Positions 8,953-17,393 are shown, counted from the stretch's first letter. The stretch: DNA of 64,000 nt from Pseudarthrobacter naphthalenicus (GCF_029076445.1 NZ_JARESG010000004.1:186001-250000); one strand, 5' to 3'. Notes: generated by a model not told the origin, from the sequence alone. Made by a program: numbers and translations.

Positions 8953-8962
8953 GCCGCTGCAC

Positions 8963-9694
8963 TCAGGCGGAGACCGGGACCCGGCGGCGCCGCTCCAGCT
9001 CCACCGCGTCCCGGGCAAAGGAGAACACCAGCAGCGGCAGGGCAACGGCCGGCGCGGCGACTCCAATGAAAGGCGGGACGCCCGGCGCCAGGGCCAGCAG
9101 CAGCGCGAACGGCTGCAGCGCCCCGATCGCCTTACTGCCGGCGCGGGCCGGCAGCGGGGAGCGGAGGTGGGGCCAGATCCGGCCGGCGGCCACAAAAAGG
9201 TAGTAGAGCGCCCCGATGCAGAGGGTCCACGCCCCCACCGTCACCGCGGTGGTGCAGGAGAGCACCAGCACCAGGGCGGCGTCCGTGGACGTGTCCAGGC
9301 GAGCTCCGGCCGCCGATGCCGTGCCGGTGCGCCGGGCCACGGGACCGTCCAGAGCGTCCATCAGGAACGCCACTGCTCCAACCATGACCAGGGCCACGCC
9401 GGGCGGGGCTCCCGTGACCAGCACCGGCACGGCCAGCACGGCGCACAGGGCCACCAGGACGGCCCGGAGTAGCGTGACCCGGTCCGCCGGGGTGGAGAAG
9501 CACGGGGTGCGGCGCAGCACGGACGCGGCCGCATTTCCGATCACCAGGGCGCCGGCGGCCAGCCCCAGGGACTGCAGGCCGAGGTCCGGCCAGGTCACGG
9601 CGGAGAGCCAGGCGCCCGCCGCGCCGTAGAGGGCAACGGCGGTCACGGCGTCGGACGAGGCACGCAGGGCGGGCCTGCTCTCCAGGGTCTTCAG
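8963..9694 (-). CDS. CDP-alcohol phosphatidyltransferase family membrane protein
   Basis: Transfers a phosphatidyl or diacylglycerol-phosphate head-group from a CDP-alcohol to an acceptor. The exact family motif is visible: DALDGPVAR, eight residues, then GARLDTSTD, matching DxxDGxxAR(x8)GxxxDxxxD with all catalytic aspartates. About six membrane helices are present. The start is uncertain: no ATG, GTG or TTG lies near the upstream stop in this frame. A CTG at 9694 overlaps that stop as CTGA and would read LKTLESRPALRASS; the next conventional start is a GTG about 52 bp downstream. An ATG at 9802 would need a 112 bp overlap and is unlikely. The acceptor alcohol is unknown. Confidence 0.85.
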   Translation of the reverse strand: MKTLESRPALRASSDAVTAVALYGAAGAWLSAVTWPDLGLQSLGLAAGALVIGNAAASVLRRTPCFSTPADRVTLLRAVLVALCAVLAVPVLVTGAPPGVALVMVGAVAFLMDALDGPVARRTGTASAAGARLDTSTDAALVLVLSCTTAVTVGAWTLCIGALYYLFVAAGRIWPHLRSPLPARAGSKAIGALQPFALLLALAPGVPPFIGVAAPAVALPLLVFSFARDAVELERRRRVPVSA

Positions 9695-10098
9695 GGTGCG
9701 TTCACCCGCTGTCGTGTGCGAGCGGAACGGACCAGCCCCATGGCGGCAAAGACGGTCGCTGCGCCCTCCGCGACGGCGCTGAGGGACTTCTCGAAGAACC
9801 ATACGGGATCATACATCGCCGGGATCGGCCCGAAGGCGGGAACATCCACGTACCGGTAGAGGACCACGGCCACGAAGCCGCTGAACGCCACCACCAGGGC
9901 GATGGCGTAGGCGGCGCGGCTGCCCCGGATCAGGACGTACAGCCCGGCCAGGAGGGCTGCGGCGCCTTCGAGCAGGAACAGGCTGCCCTGGCCGATCTGG
10001 CCGGGGGCGGCTGGCGGGTAGCCCGGGACGAGGTGGATGTGAACGCCCGCGTCGATGAACAGGCCCAGCGCTGTCAGGATCCGCAGGGCCAGGCTCAT
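9691..10098 (-). CDS. small four-helix membrane protein, unknown function
   Basis: A 135-residue protein with four hydrophobic segments (near residues 4-20, 38-58, 63-83 and 105-122). A histidine pair in DAGVHIHLVPGYPP follows helix 1 and a Tyr/Trp-rich loop (YRYVDVPAFGPIPAMYDPVW) joins helices 3 and 4. The start overlaps the stop of the cupredoxin gene by ATGA, and its own stop overlaps the following phosphatidyltransferase reading frame, so the three form one operon. Co-transcription with a copper protein hints at a cell-envelope metal or redox role, but that is only context. Confidence 0.8.
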   Translation of the reverse strand: MSLALRILTALGLFIDAGVHIHLVPGYPPAAPGQIGQGSLFLLEGAAALLAGLYVLIRGSRAAYAIALVVAFSGFVAVVLYRYVDVPAFGPIPAMYDPVWFFEKSLSAVAEGAATVFAAMGLVRSARTRQRVNAP

Positions 10099-10478
10099 TT
10101 GACCGTCAGCGTCCCGTGCATCTCGGGGTGGTAGGTGCAGTGGTACGGGTAGGTGCCCGGGGTGGAAGGGGCCGTGAACGTGGCCGTCCCGCCGTGCCCG
10201 GCCACCTTCGCGTCAAAGGCCTGGCCCTTGTCCGCGGTGACGGTGTGGGCCGCGGCGTCCATGTTGGTGACGGTCACCGTGGCGCCCGGTGCCACCGTGA
10301 GGGGCGCTCCGTAGGCGAAGTCCTTGATGGTGATGCTGGCCGCAGCCGCTGTGTCGCCGGCCGCGCCGGGTGCGGACGCGTTCCCGGGAGAGGTGCCGGA
10401 GCTTCCGCCGCTGGCACAGCCGCCTAGGAGGAGCGCAGCCATCAGCACTGCTGCGGCCCGGGCTCGCATCGCCTTCAT
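10095..10478 (-). CDS. cupredoxin-domain lipoprotein
   Basis: A 127-residue exported blue-copper-type protein. Residues 1-21 form a lipoprotein signal with lipobox LLGGC, then a Gly/Ser/Ala-rich linker of about 25 residues. The cupredoxin fold follows: ITIKDFAYGAPLTVAPGATV, the first ligand in AAHTVTADKG, and the ligand loop YPYHCTYHPEMHGTLTV, which supplies Cys, His and Met. It is plastocyanin/amicyanin-like and probably carries electrons or buffers copper at the outer face of the membrane. It is the first gene of a three-gene operon. Confidence 0.92.
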   Translation of the reverse strand: MKAMRARAAAVLMAALLLGGCASGGSSGTSPGNASAPGAAGDTAAAASITIKDFAYGAPLTVAPGATVTVTNMDAAAHTVTADKGQAFDAKVAGHGGTATFTAPSTPGTYPYHCTYHPEMHGTLTVK

Positions 10479-10956
10479 GGTGCACCGTCCTCGACGCCGG
10501 AACTTGGGACGTGTTTGTTCCTATATTGTGCGCTCACCGGGCAGGAAAGGAGCCGGTGTCCGCCTCCCCAAATTAGGTGGTGGGACCTGCTTCGTCCGGA
10601 CAGCGTTGGTTGGACTGGGGTGCCTGGCCCTGGAGTCGAAGTGGACAGCGCTGTCCCGATTCACGGGCGCCGCAGTTCCGTGAACGTACGACGCCGGCCG
10701 CTCGCCTTGGGTGCCTCGGTTGCGGGTGTGCCGCGCCGGCCGCCCCGGCAGGGTGTCGTGGTGGCACTCGAACGTGACGAGGCATCGCCGCAGGTCAAAG
10801 GCGTCTTGAAGGAAAAGAGAGCAGAACTTGACCAAATCTTGCAATGTGATTGACCCAACCTTTGGCCGCGTTGGGAAGAGTGTTCAGGGCCGGGGAGAAC
10901 GCGGCCGGAGCAGCCAGAGTCCAAGGCTGCAGCTGAAAACTACAGTGGGGGCGCAT
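10479..10956. other. non-coding junction between core genes and the polysaccharide locus
   Basis: No convincing gene is present in these 478 bases; the open frames on both strands lack start context and family resemblance. A TATATT at 10522-10527 may be a -10 element. The region separates divergent transcription units and must hold the promoters of the cupredoxin operon and of the 10957 gene. Confidence 0.5.
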
Positions 10957-11532
10957 TTGTCTGAGGTTTTGAACGACGAGGTCACGAGCAGTGAAGAGGC
11001 CGTGTTCAGCCGCCGCAGGGTGGTCAAGGGTGTGGCCTGGTCAGTGCCGGTGATCGTGGCTGCCGTCGGGGCTCCGCCGGCATCGGCATCGCCGGGGCCG
11101 ACGCCGACGCCAGTTCCCGCGTCGGTCAAGCTGGGGGCCCTGGCCACAGTCGCTCTAACGGGGGCGACTTCAGCTTCGGCTACGCTTCCCACGGGTTTCG
11201 ATATCCACACTGGAACCGCATTTGTCGGGAACTCAGTCTCCTACACGATCACGATCAGATCTCAGGCGTCGAATCAGAAGGCGCTTATCTCCATAGCCTC
11301 AATCTCGCCAGGCACCGGGTCGACTTCTATTCCGCAGAATAAGAAGGACACAACATTCACCAGCAGTGTAGCCACCACGCCGGGGGATCACACGTTGCAC
11401 GTCTCTCTGAGTGGATTCAAATACACGGAAGTCGCAACGAAGGGGACTTTCACTTACGACCTGATTCTTACTGCGATTATCGACGGAGTTTCGAAACAGG
11501 CGTCAACGACCTTTCAAGCCACTTTTTCTTGA
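10957..11532 (+). CDS. Tat-type exported protein of unknown function
   Basis: A 191-residue protein whose N-terminus has a twin-arginine-like signal: FSRRRVVKG, a hydrophobic stretch (VAWSVPVIVAAVGA) and an Ala-x-Ala cleavage region (PPASASP). The mature part (about 145 residues) starts with a Pro/Thr linker (GPTPTPVPAS) and is Ser/Thr-rich and beta-strand-like, with no cysteine. I do not recognise a family. The TTG at 10957 follows GGGGG at good spacing; a GTG at 10945 is in frame without such a site. Its stop overlaps a possible TTG start of the PqqD-like gene, so it probably belongs to the same operon as the PqqD/kinase genes. Confidence 0.75.
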   Translation: MSEVLNDEVTSSEEAVFSRRRVVKGVAWSVPVIVAAVGAPPASASPGPTPTPVPASVKLGALATVALTGATSASATLPTGFDIHTGTAFVGNSVSYTITIRSQASNQKALISIASISPGTGSTSIPQNKKDTTFTSSVATTPGDHTLHVSLSGFKYTEVATKGTFTYDLILTAIIDGVSKQASTTFQATFS

Positions 11533-11546
11533 CGGAGTCACCCATC

Positions 11547-11834
11547 ATGACCGCGCGACTCGCCTGGAGACGCAGCACCCTTGTCGCAGAGGTCCGTTCG
11601 GGACCCTGCCGTATTGCTCTGCTCCAACTGGATGCAGCGCAACCGGTCGTTCTCGAAGGCACGGCTGCGACCATCTGGGAGCTGATCGACGGAGAACGGA
11701 ACGAGCAGGCCATCCTCGCAGAGCTTGAGGCCAGGTTCGAGGACGCCAATGACCACATGCAAGCTCAGGTCGCCGACTTTCTTGCCAACCTTCAGGACCA
11801 GCATCTGATCGAATCTGCTGGGCCTGCCCAATAA
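11547..11834 (+). CDS. PqqD-family peptide-binding protein
   Basis: A 95-residue protein matching the PqqD fold: a beta-strand start (LQLDAAQPVVLEGTAATIWE), then LIDGERNEQAILAELEARF and the closing helix ADFLANLQDQHLIES. PqqD proteins bind leader peptides of ribosomally made peptides (the RRE fold), but related copies also occur in HprK-kinase polysaccharide loci where no peptide is known. I prefer ATG 11547 (GGAG upstream); TTG 11529 overlaps the previous stop. It sits 26 bp before the HprK-like kinase, which carries a second PqqD-like domain. Confidence 0.82.
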   Translation: MTARLAWRRSTLVAEVRSGPCRIALLQLDAAQPVVLEGTAATIWELIDGERNEQAILAELEARFEDANDHMQAQVADFLANLQDQHLIESAGPAQ

Positions 11835-11860
11835 CAACAGCTTCAGATCCGGGGGGAATC

Positions 11861-13063
11861 GTGAGCGATACCGACGTAAAGGTGGCCAGGGCGCCGCAAC
11901 AGATTGAGGAAGTTCTGTGCGGACGGGACCCACTGTGCCTGAACATCTTGGGCGTGGAGTTCATGGTTCGCTGGGGCCGTGGCGTTACGGGCGACCAGCG
12001 GGGGCGGATGCGCTCGGCGTGGGCGCGGTGTGCCACTAAAAGTTCGCCGCACCTTCAGTCATTGCTCAGAGAACCGACAGGATCCCAGCCGTTCTCTGCG
12101 TCCGTCAGCTATCAATCACCGTCGAGCAGTGTCAGCACGTTCAGTCTGCAGGCCGCATCCTTCGATGAGCTGGCTGAGAACCTCACCTCCAGGCTCACCG
12201 TCGCCGCCATCCTGGCTAACGCGGGGCAGCTCACCATGCTGCACGCCTGCGGGGTGGCCGACCCGGATACAGGGGCGGTTGTTGCCCTGGTTGCCCCGTC
12301 GGGAACCGGCAAGACTACCGCCGCCACCGTGCTGGCCGGAACCTACGGTTACGTCACTGACGAGACGGTGGCTATCAGAACCGACGGCTCAGTGGTTCCC
12401 TACCCTAAGCCGTTGTCCCTGAAGCAGGAGTACTTTGTTCCAAAGCACCAGGTGGGACCGGACGAGCTCGGGCTCCAGCCGGCTCCCGCCAAGCCCTTCA
12501 TCCGGTCGATCGTGCTGCTTGACCGGGTTGAAGGTGACGATCGCGTGGCTCCAACCTTGAGTAAGGTGCCGCTGGCCGACGCCCTCCTGGCCCTAATCCC
12601 GGATTCCTCCTCGCAGGGCGAAGTCGACCAGCCATTGCAGTCCTTGTGCCGCCTGATTGACAGCGTCGGGGGAGTCTGGAAGGCCACCTATTCGGAAGCC
12701 GCGGATCTGCCGGCAGCGTTGGCGCCGCTGTTCCAAGAGCAGCTTCCCTCGAAGCCGCAGTGGGATGCGCCCGGAGTCACAACGGGAAACACGCCGATTC
12801 CGGACGGCTACATCCGCCGGACGGCAGCTAAGGATTCCGTATCCATCGATGGCGACCTTCTGGTGATGCTCGACTCGGAGATTGTGCGGCTCAGCGGGAT
12901 CGGACCGGCCATCTGGGACACAACCGCGGACGCAATGGCGGAAGACCAACTGGCCGTCGGAGTGGCAAAAGCGCACGGCCACCCCGAAGGCTACCAGGAC
13001 GCCGTCGCAGAAGCCGTCAAGCAGCTCATCGCGAAATCAGTCCTGGAACAGGGCAGCAACTAG
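11861..13063 (+). CDS. HprK-like P-loop kinase fused to a C-terminal PqqD-like domain
   Basis: A 400-residue protein. The middle resembles the catalytic core of HPr kinase/phosphorylase: LHACGV near 127-132, P-loop APSGTGKTT at 145-153, and YVTDETVAI at 164-172, which matches the acidic HprK motif. The last 75 or so residues (from KDSVSIDGDLLVMLDSEIVR to LIAKSVLEQGSN) read as a PqqD-like module. The true HPr kinase acts on PTS HPr; this diverged type occurs beside PqqD proteins and family-5 nucleotidyltransferases in polysaccharide loci and beside lasso-peptide genes, where it phosphorylates a peptide. The substrate here is unknown; the neighbouring exported protein is a candidate. Confidence 0.82.
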   Translation: MSDTDVKVARAPQQIEEVLCGRDPLCLNILGVEFMVRWGRGVTGDQRGRMRSAWARCATKSSPHLQSLLREPTGSQPFSASVSYQSPSSSVSTFSLQAASFDELAENLTSRLTVAAILANAGQLTMLHACGVADPDTGAVVALVAPSGTGKTTAATVLAGTYGYVTDETVAIRTDGSVVPYPKPLSLKQEYFVPKHQVGPDELGLQPAPAKPFIRSIVLLDRVEGDDRVAPTLSKVPLADALLALIPDSSSQGEVDQPLQSLCRLIDSVGGVWKATYSEAADLPAALAPLFQEQLPSKPQWDAPGVTTGNTPIPDGYIRRTAAKDSVSIDGDLLVMLDSEIVRLSGIGPAIWDTTADAMAEDQLAVGVAKAHGHPEGYQDAVAEAVKQLIAKSVLEQGSN

Positions 13064-13154
13064 CCGCCAAGCCACGTGGGGGACCACCAGAAGCAGCACC
13101 CCGGCAACGAAAGCCGGGCCACAAACACACGAACGTGAACGAGAAGGAACAACC

Positions 13155-14735
13155 ATGAGCGTCACAACAGCCACCCCGGGGGAGGCGCATGGAGGCCTGG
13201 ACCTGACCGACTACCTGCGTGTGGTCCGCACATACTGGAGGGCCATCGTCGCGTTCACCCTGCTGGCCACGCTGGCGGCGTTCGGCTGGACCGTCCTCCA
13301 GCCCAAGATCTACTCCTCGGACTCCAGCGGCATCGTGGTGACGCCCGGATCGGACAACGTCAGCCTCGCGCTCGCCGGGGACAGCCTGGCCAAGGCCAAG
13401 GTCAAGAACTACGAGTCCGTGGCAAAGTCACGCCTCGTGGCGGACCGGGTCATTGCGGACCTGGGCCTGAAGACAACGGCAGACGCCCTCCTCGGCAGCA
13501 TCAGCGTGAAGGTCCCGCTGGACACTGCAGAGATCAAGGTGACAGCCCAGTCGCCGGACCCCGCCACGGCGCAGCGCGTGGCCGATGCCTGGGTCAACGG
13601 CCTCGCCGCCCAGGTGGAAGCGATCGAAACGGCACCGAGTGCGGAGGCGGCACCCGGCGAGGCAGCAAAGCCCGACGCCGGAACATCGGCCGGCACCCAA
13701 GCTTCGGCAGTGCGGGTGCTTCCGCTGGGCAAGGCAGTGCTTCCCGCCGCCCCCGTATCACCCAACGTCAAGCTCACCCTTGCGCTCGGGGCCCTGACCG
13801 GCGTGGCCCTGGGCGTGGCGTATGCCCTGGTCCGCCGGCACTTGGACCGGCGGATCCGCAGCGCTGCTGAAATCGAGCGGCTCTTCGGCGTCCCGGTCAT
13901 CGGCACATTGCCCGTGGACCATCGCCTGGATGCGAAAAGTACCATCCTGGAAACCGGAAGCGCAGCGCAGGTTCACGACGCCGGCGGCGCCATGGCGGAG
14001 GCCCTCAGGGAACTCCGCACCAACCTCAGCTTCCTTGATGTAGACCAGCCGCCTCGGATCATCGTGGTCACCAGCTCGGTTCAGGCTGAAGGCAAGTCCA
14101 CTGTCACGGCCAATCTGGCGGTCACCATGGCAGCTGCGGGCGAAAATGTGGTGGTGGTCGACGGCGATCTGAGGCGCCCCACGCTGGTGGATGTCTTCAA
14201 CCTGGTGCCCGGGGTCGGGGTCACCGATGTCCTTACCGGCACGGCCGAGCTGGCGGATGTCCTCCAGCCGTGGGGTGCCCTGCCGAACCTCGCTGTCCTC
14301 GGCTCGGGCCGGATTCCGCCAAACCCCAGCGAGCTTCTGGGCTCGCGGGCCATGAAGAACATGCTCAGCGCCCTGGCAGAAAATGCGATCGTCCTGATCG
14401 ATGCTCCGCCGCTGCTTCCCGTGACCGATGCCGCTGTCCTTTCACGGGTTGCAGACGGGGCCATTGTGGTAATCCGGACGGGTAAGAGCACCCAGGAGCA
14501 GCTGGCTCAGTCCCTCGGAAACTTGGATAAGGTCAAGGGCCGCGTTTTGGGCGCGGTCCTCAATTACGTGCCAACCCGCGGAACAGACTCCTACTCGTAC
14601 TACGGCACCTACACGTCCGAGCCTGCGGCCGCTGCACAGTCGGTGGCTGGACCCCGTCGCGCATCCACTCGGCCGGTTACCGACATCGAAGCCCGTCTGG
14701 AAGCCGTGCCCGCCGGGCGCCGGGCCAAGGACTAG
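13155..14735 (+). CDS. polysaccharide co-polymerase / tyrosine autokinase (Wzz-BY-kinase)
   Basis: A 526-residue protein that sets polysaccharide chain length and autophosphorylates on tyrosine. The Wzz part lies between membrane helices at about 29-49 and 204-226. The kinase part has Walker A TSSVQAEGKST (306-316), Walker A' VVVVDGDLRRPT (332-343) and Walker B VLIDAPPLLPVTDA (413-426). The C-terminal Tyr cluster is modest (SYSYYGTY, 479-486). The ATG at 13155 follows GAAGGA. It belongs to a class also found at 20083-21633, so the locus has two. It sits between the HprK-like gene and the nucleotidyltransferase. Confidence 0.94.
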   Translation: MSVTTATPGEAHGGLDLTDYLRVVRTYWRAIVAFTLLATLAAFGWTVLQPKIYSSDSSGIVVTPGSDNVSLALAGDSLAKAKVKNYESVAKSRLVADRVIADLGLKTTADALLGSISVKVPLDTAEIKVTAQSPDPATAQRVADAWVNGLAAQVEAIETAPSAEAAPGEAAKPDAGTSAGTQASAVRVLPLGKAVLPAAPVSPNVKLTLALGALTGVALGVAYALVRRHLDRRIRSAAEIERLFGVPVIGTLPVDHRLDAKSTILETGSAAQVHDAGGAMAEALRELRTNLSFLDVDQPPRIIVVTSSVQAEGKSTVTANLAVTMAAAGENVVVVDGDLRRPTLVDVFNLVPGVGVTDVLTGTAELADVLQPWGALPNLAVLGSGRIPPNPSELLGSRAMKNMLSALAENAIVLIDAPPLLPVTDAAVLSRVADGAIVVIRTGKSTQEQLAQSLGNLDKVKGRVLGAVLNYVPTRGTDSYSYYGTYTSEPAAAAQSVAGPRRASTRPVTDIEARLEAVPAGRRAKD

Positions 14736-14744
14736 GCTGCGGCC

Positions 14745-15659
14745 GTGGCAAATCCCGACGGCGAAGCTCAGCTCTGCATCCCCGAGGCAGTCCTTTTGGG
14801 CCATGCCATGGTGCAACGGGTGGCGGACAGCTTGGGAATCAGGGCGTTCTTCATCAAAGGGCCTGCCAGCGTGATTCAGGGGCTGCGCCTGCCCAGGACA
14901 TCAGGCGACGTGGACGTCTTTGTGCATCCCAGTGACCTTGAGGCGATGATTGAAGGGCTGCGGAAGCGGGGCTGGCGGGAGCGTCCGGTCGATCCGGATA
15001 GCAGGACCTTCCCAAAGCACTCGGTTACCGTCGACCACCCGGAGTGGCCCTGCTGTATCGACGTGCACTTCCGGTTTCCGGGAATGGAGCGCCACCCCGC
15101 TGACTGCTTTCAGGCGATGTGGGCGAACACCGAAGACCTTGAACTTGCAGGGCTGGATGTGCGGGTCCCGTCAAAGGAGCTGGGGCTCCTCATCCTTGCC
15201 CTCCACGCTCTTCGGTCGCCGCACTTGCCCGCATGCCGGCAAGAACTTCAGCACATGGCCGGCCTCACTGAGCGGGAGTCGATGGCCGCCGCCCTGCTGG
15301 ACGTTTCGGCCTCCACGGGCTCCCTAGCGGCCATGCGCCCTTTTCTCGAGCCCCTGGTTACCCAAACAATGACGGTGGACTGGCCCACAGCATCCGTGGA
15401 GTGGCGCAACCGCCTGCTGGCTAAGGAACCGGGTAGCGCCCGGCTGATCGCCATAGCGCAGGCCCCATTGAAGGAAAAGCCTTTGATGCTATTTCGTGGC
15501 GTCTTCCCGGTACCCGAAGTGCATCTGTCTCGAGACATCTACGCCGATATGTCCCTTCTGGGCAGGTGTAGGTCTCATAGAGCCCGGTGGGCGCGCTTCC
15601 TGCTCGCGGTACCGAAGATCGTGCGGGACCTCGGCCAATTCAGGAAGATTGGCCGGTGA
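14745..15659 (+). CDS. putative nucleotidyltransferase (NTP_transf_5-like)
   Basis: A 304-residue protein with the minimal nucleotidyltransferase pattern of the family-5-like group: FFIKGPASVIQGL followed by RTSGDVDVFV, where the DVD supplies metal-binding aspartates, and a later CCIDVHFRF. No further domain is recognised. It uses GTG at 14745, 9 bp after the tyrosine kinase. Proteins of this group recur next to HprK-like kinases and PqqD proteins in polysaccharide and lasso-peptide loci. Whether it nucleotidylates a protein, peptide or sugar is unknown. Confidence 0.75.
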   Translation: MANPDGEAQLCIPEAVLLGHAMVQRVADSLGIRAFFIKGPASVIQGLRLPRTSGDVDVFVHPSDLEAMIEGLRKRGWRERPVDPDSRTFPKHSVTVDHPEWPCCIDVHFRFPGMERHPADCFQAMWANTEDLELAGLDVRVPSKELGLLILALHALRSPHLPACRQELQHMAGLTERESMAAALLDVSASTGSLAAMRPFLEPLVTQTMTVDWPTASVEWRNRLLAKEPGSARLIAIAQAPLKEKPLMLFRGVFPVPEVHLSRDIYADMSLLGRCRSHRARWARFLLAVPKIVRDLGQFRKIGR

Positions 15660-15757
15660 CCGACCAACCGTTGGGCCAGACTGGAAAAGCACGTCAGGAA
15701 CGTGTAATCGAGGAACTCAATTGCAGGATTCCTCCAACGATTTTGTAAGGTTCACTC

Positions 15758-16648
15758 ATGACAGTGGGGAAATCAATTACTAAAGCCGTCATTCCTGCTG
15801 CCGGGCTGGGAACCCGCTTCCTGCCCGCCACCAAGGCGATGCCTAAAGAGATGCTGCCGGTGGTTGACCGGCCCGCTATCCAGTACGTCGTAGAAGAAGC
15901 CGTCAAAGCCGGCCTCGACGATATTCTGATGATCACCGGGCGCAGCAAACGCGCGCTCGAAGACCACTTCGACCGCGCTCCCGGCCTCGAGCGGACTCTC
16001 GAGCTCAAGGGGGACAAGCAACGTCTCGCCTCGGTCCAGGAAGCGTCGGACCTTGGTCCTATCCACTATGTCCGTCAGGGCGAAGCCAAGGGTCTGGGCC
16101 ACGCCGTCCTGTGCGCGAGCCAGCATGTGGGCAACGAGCCGTTCGCTGTACTGCTTGGTGATGACTTGATCGACAAAGCTGAGGATCTGCTCACCACCAT
16201 GATGGAGGTGCAGCACAAGACCGGCGGCTCGGTGATCGCCTTGATCGAGGTTGATCCTTCTGAAATCAGCGCCTACGGCTGTGCGGACATCACCGCTATC
16301 GAGGGTGAGGACTTCGTCCGGGTGAACAGCCTGGTGGAAAAACCTGCAGTTGGTGAGGCCCCATCCAACCTGGCAGTTATCGGCCGGTATGTGTTGCACC
16401 CGGCGGTGTTCGGCGTCCTGGAAGACACGAAGCCCGGCCGCGGCGGAGAGATCCAGCTGACGGATGCCTTGCAGACGCTAGCCGCCGGCGAGGGTGAGGG
16501 CTCAGGGGTTTACGGCGTCGTATTCGAGGGCCGTCGTTACGATACCGGCGACAAGCTGAGCTACCTCAAGGCAGTCATCACCGTGGCTTCTGAGCGCGTT
16601 GAGTTTGGCGAGGACCTTAAGAGCTGGCTGAAGGCCTTCGTCAGCTAA
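15758..16648 (+). CDS. galU: UTP-glucose-1-phosphate uridylyltransferase
   Basis: A 296-residue enzyme making UDP-glucose from UTP and glucose-1-phosphate, the entry to most UDP-sugars used in this locus. The nucleotide-binding signature is AAGLGTRFLPATKAMPKEML at about residues 14-33; VLLGDDLI supplies the metal Asp, and VEKPAVGEAPSNLAVIGRY and GRGGEIQLTDAL are GalU-specific. ATG 15758 follows AAGG. It is the last gene of the left plus-strand unit; I see no clear terminator after it. Confidence 0.95.
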   Translation: MTVGKSITKAVIPAAGLGTRFLPATKAMPKEMLPVVDRPAIQYVVEEAVKAGLDDILMITGRSKRALEDHFDRAPGLERTLELKGDKQRLASVQEASDLGPIHYVRQGEAKGLGHAVLCASQHVGNEPFAVLLGDDLIDKAEDLLTTMMEVQHKTGGSVIALIEVDPSEISAYGCADITAIEGEDFVRVNSLVEKPAVGEAPSNLAVIGRYVLHPAVFGVLEDTKPGRGGEIQLTDALQTLAAGEGEGSGVYGVVFEGRRYDTGDKLSYLKAVITVASERVEFGEDLKSWLKAFVS

Positions 16649-17091
16649 CTCCTGATGCTTCTGTAAACTCCCAACAGGCTTGCCGCGGACTCTGTGTGGG
16701 CTTGTATTCGTTTTTGAGCCGTAGTGACCAGGAGATCGCAAATAATGGCCCTCCTGTGTTTGTTACATGATCCAGCAGGCCCGTGGATCGATTGTGAAGA
16801 AACAGCAGCTGGTCTGTTTGGATGCACGTGGATACGATCAGCCCAAAAAAAGATCTGGCGCAGGTTCTTTCGGACATGCCAGGTATCCCCGAACTGAGCG
16901 GAAGGGACAGCGCTTCATTGGCGGACGCTTCGTCGAATTGATAGTTGAACCACACGAGATTCCGTAGGCGTGAAGGAATCTCAGAACGCTGACCAGTTGA
17001 CCTTGAACGGGTCGATCCACCGGGCTTGGCCGGAATACGACCAGCCAATAGCGATAGCACGTCTGTAAGGAAACCACGCCACAACCTCTGG
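16649..17091. other. scarred intergenic region with one short open frame
   Basis: No recognised gene. A plus-strand frame at 16822-16941 would encode 39 residues (MHVDTISPKKDLAQVLSDMP onward, ending in SLADASSN). It starts with ATG but lacks a ribosome-binding site. It may be a small gene or a fragment of a lost one; the frame is open only a few codons upstream of the ATG before a TGA. The other frames here look random. Confidence 0.35.
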
Positions 17092-17298
17092 CTATTTGAG
17101 CCCCTCAATAATTCGCCAATTGCTTCTCAGCAGTGCAAGCCTAGCCACTGCCAACGAGGTCCAGGCTAACAGCCCCAACAGTATGTATGGGATCGCCTGC
17201 GAGTGGGACAGGGGAAGTCAAATCCAACTGACAAGGTGTCCCGCGCCAATGTCGCCCCATACTGCTATAAATACCACAGGGTTGGTGCCTGCCGCCTT
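17092..17298 (-). pseudogene. relic of a membrane protein C-terminus, possibly a polysaccharide polymerase
   Basis: A 69-codon minus-strand frame reads as a natural membrane protein end, broken by one TGA: TNPVVFIAVWGDIGAGHLVS, then stop, then LPLSHSQAIPYILLGLLAWT and SLAVARLALLRSNWRIIEGL. The last hydrophobic helix and short charged tail resemble the end of Wzy/O-antigen-ligase proteins. No start or upstream part survives. The assignment rests on hydrophobic pattern and location inside the polysaccharide locus. Confidence 0.42.
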
Positions 17299-17336
17299 CT
17301 ATCCGGTGGTTGAGCCCGTTTAACCCTTAAACGCAG

Positions 17337-17378
17337 AGGGTGGATGCTTCCCCGGATTTCCGAACAAGCACCCACCCT
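17337..17378 (-). terminator. hairpin terminator downstream of the LAxTG protein gene
   Basis: Inverted repeat with a 13 bp stem (17337-17349 pairing with 17366-17378, one mismatch) and a 16-base loop. It lies 16 bp after the stop of the minus-strand gene ending at 17394 and would stop that transcript; no long U-run is visible. Confidence 0.7.
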
Positions 17379-17393
17379 AGGCACGTGTAAAGT

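Noticed and set aside
15660..16648. Lasso-peptide or other RiPP precursor near the PqqD/HprK genes
   Set aside because: No short gene with a leader-like sequence and core lies between 10.9 and 16.6 kb; the 39-codon frame at 16822 lacks a ribosome-binding site and typical precursor features.
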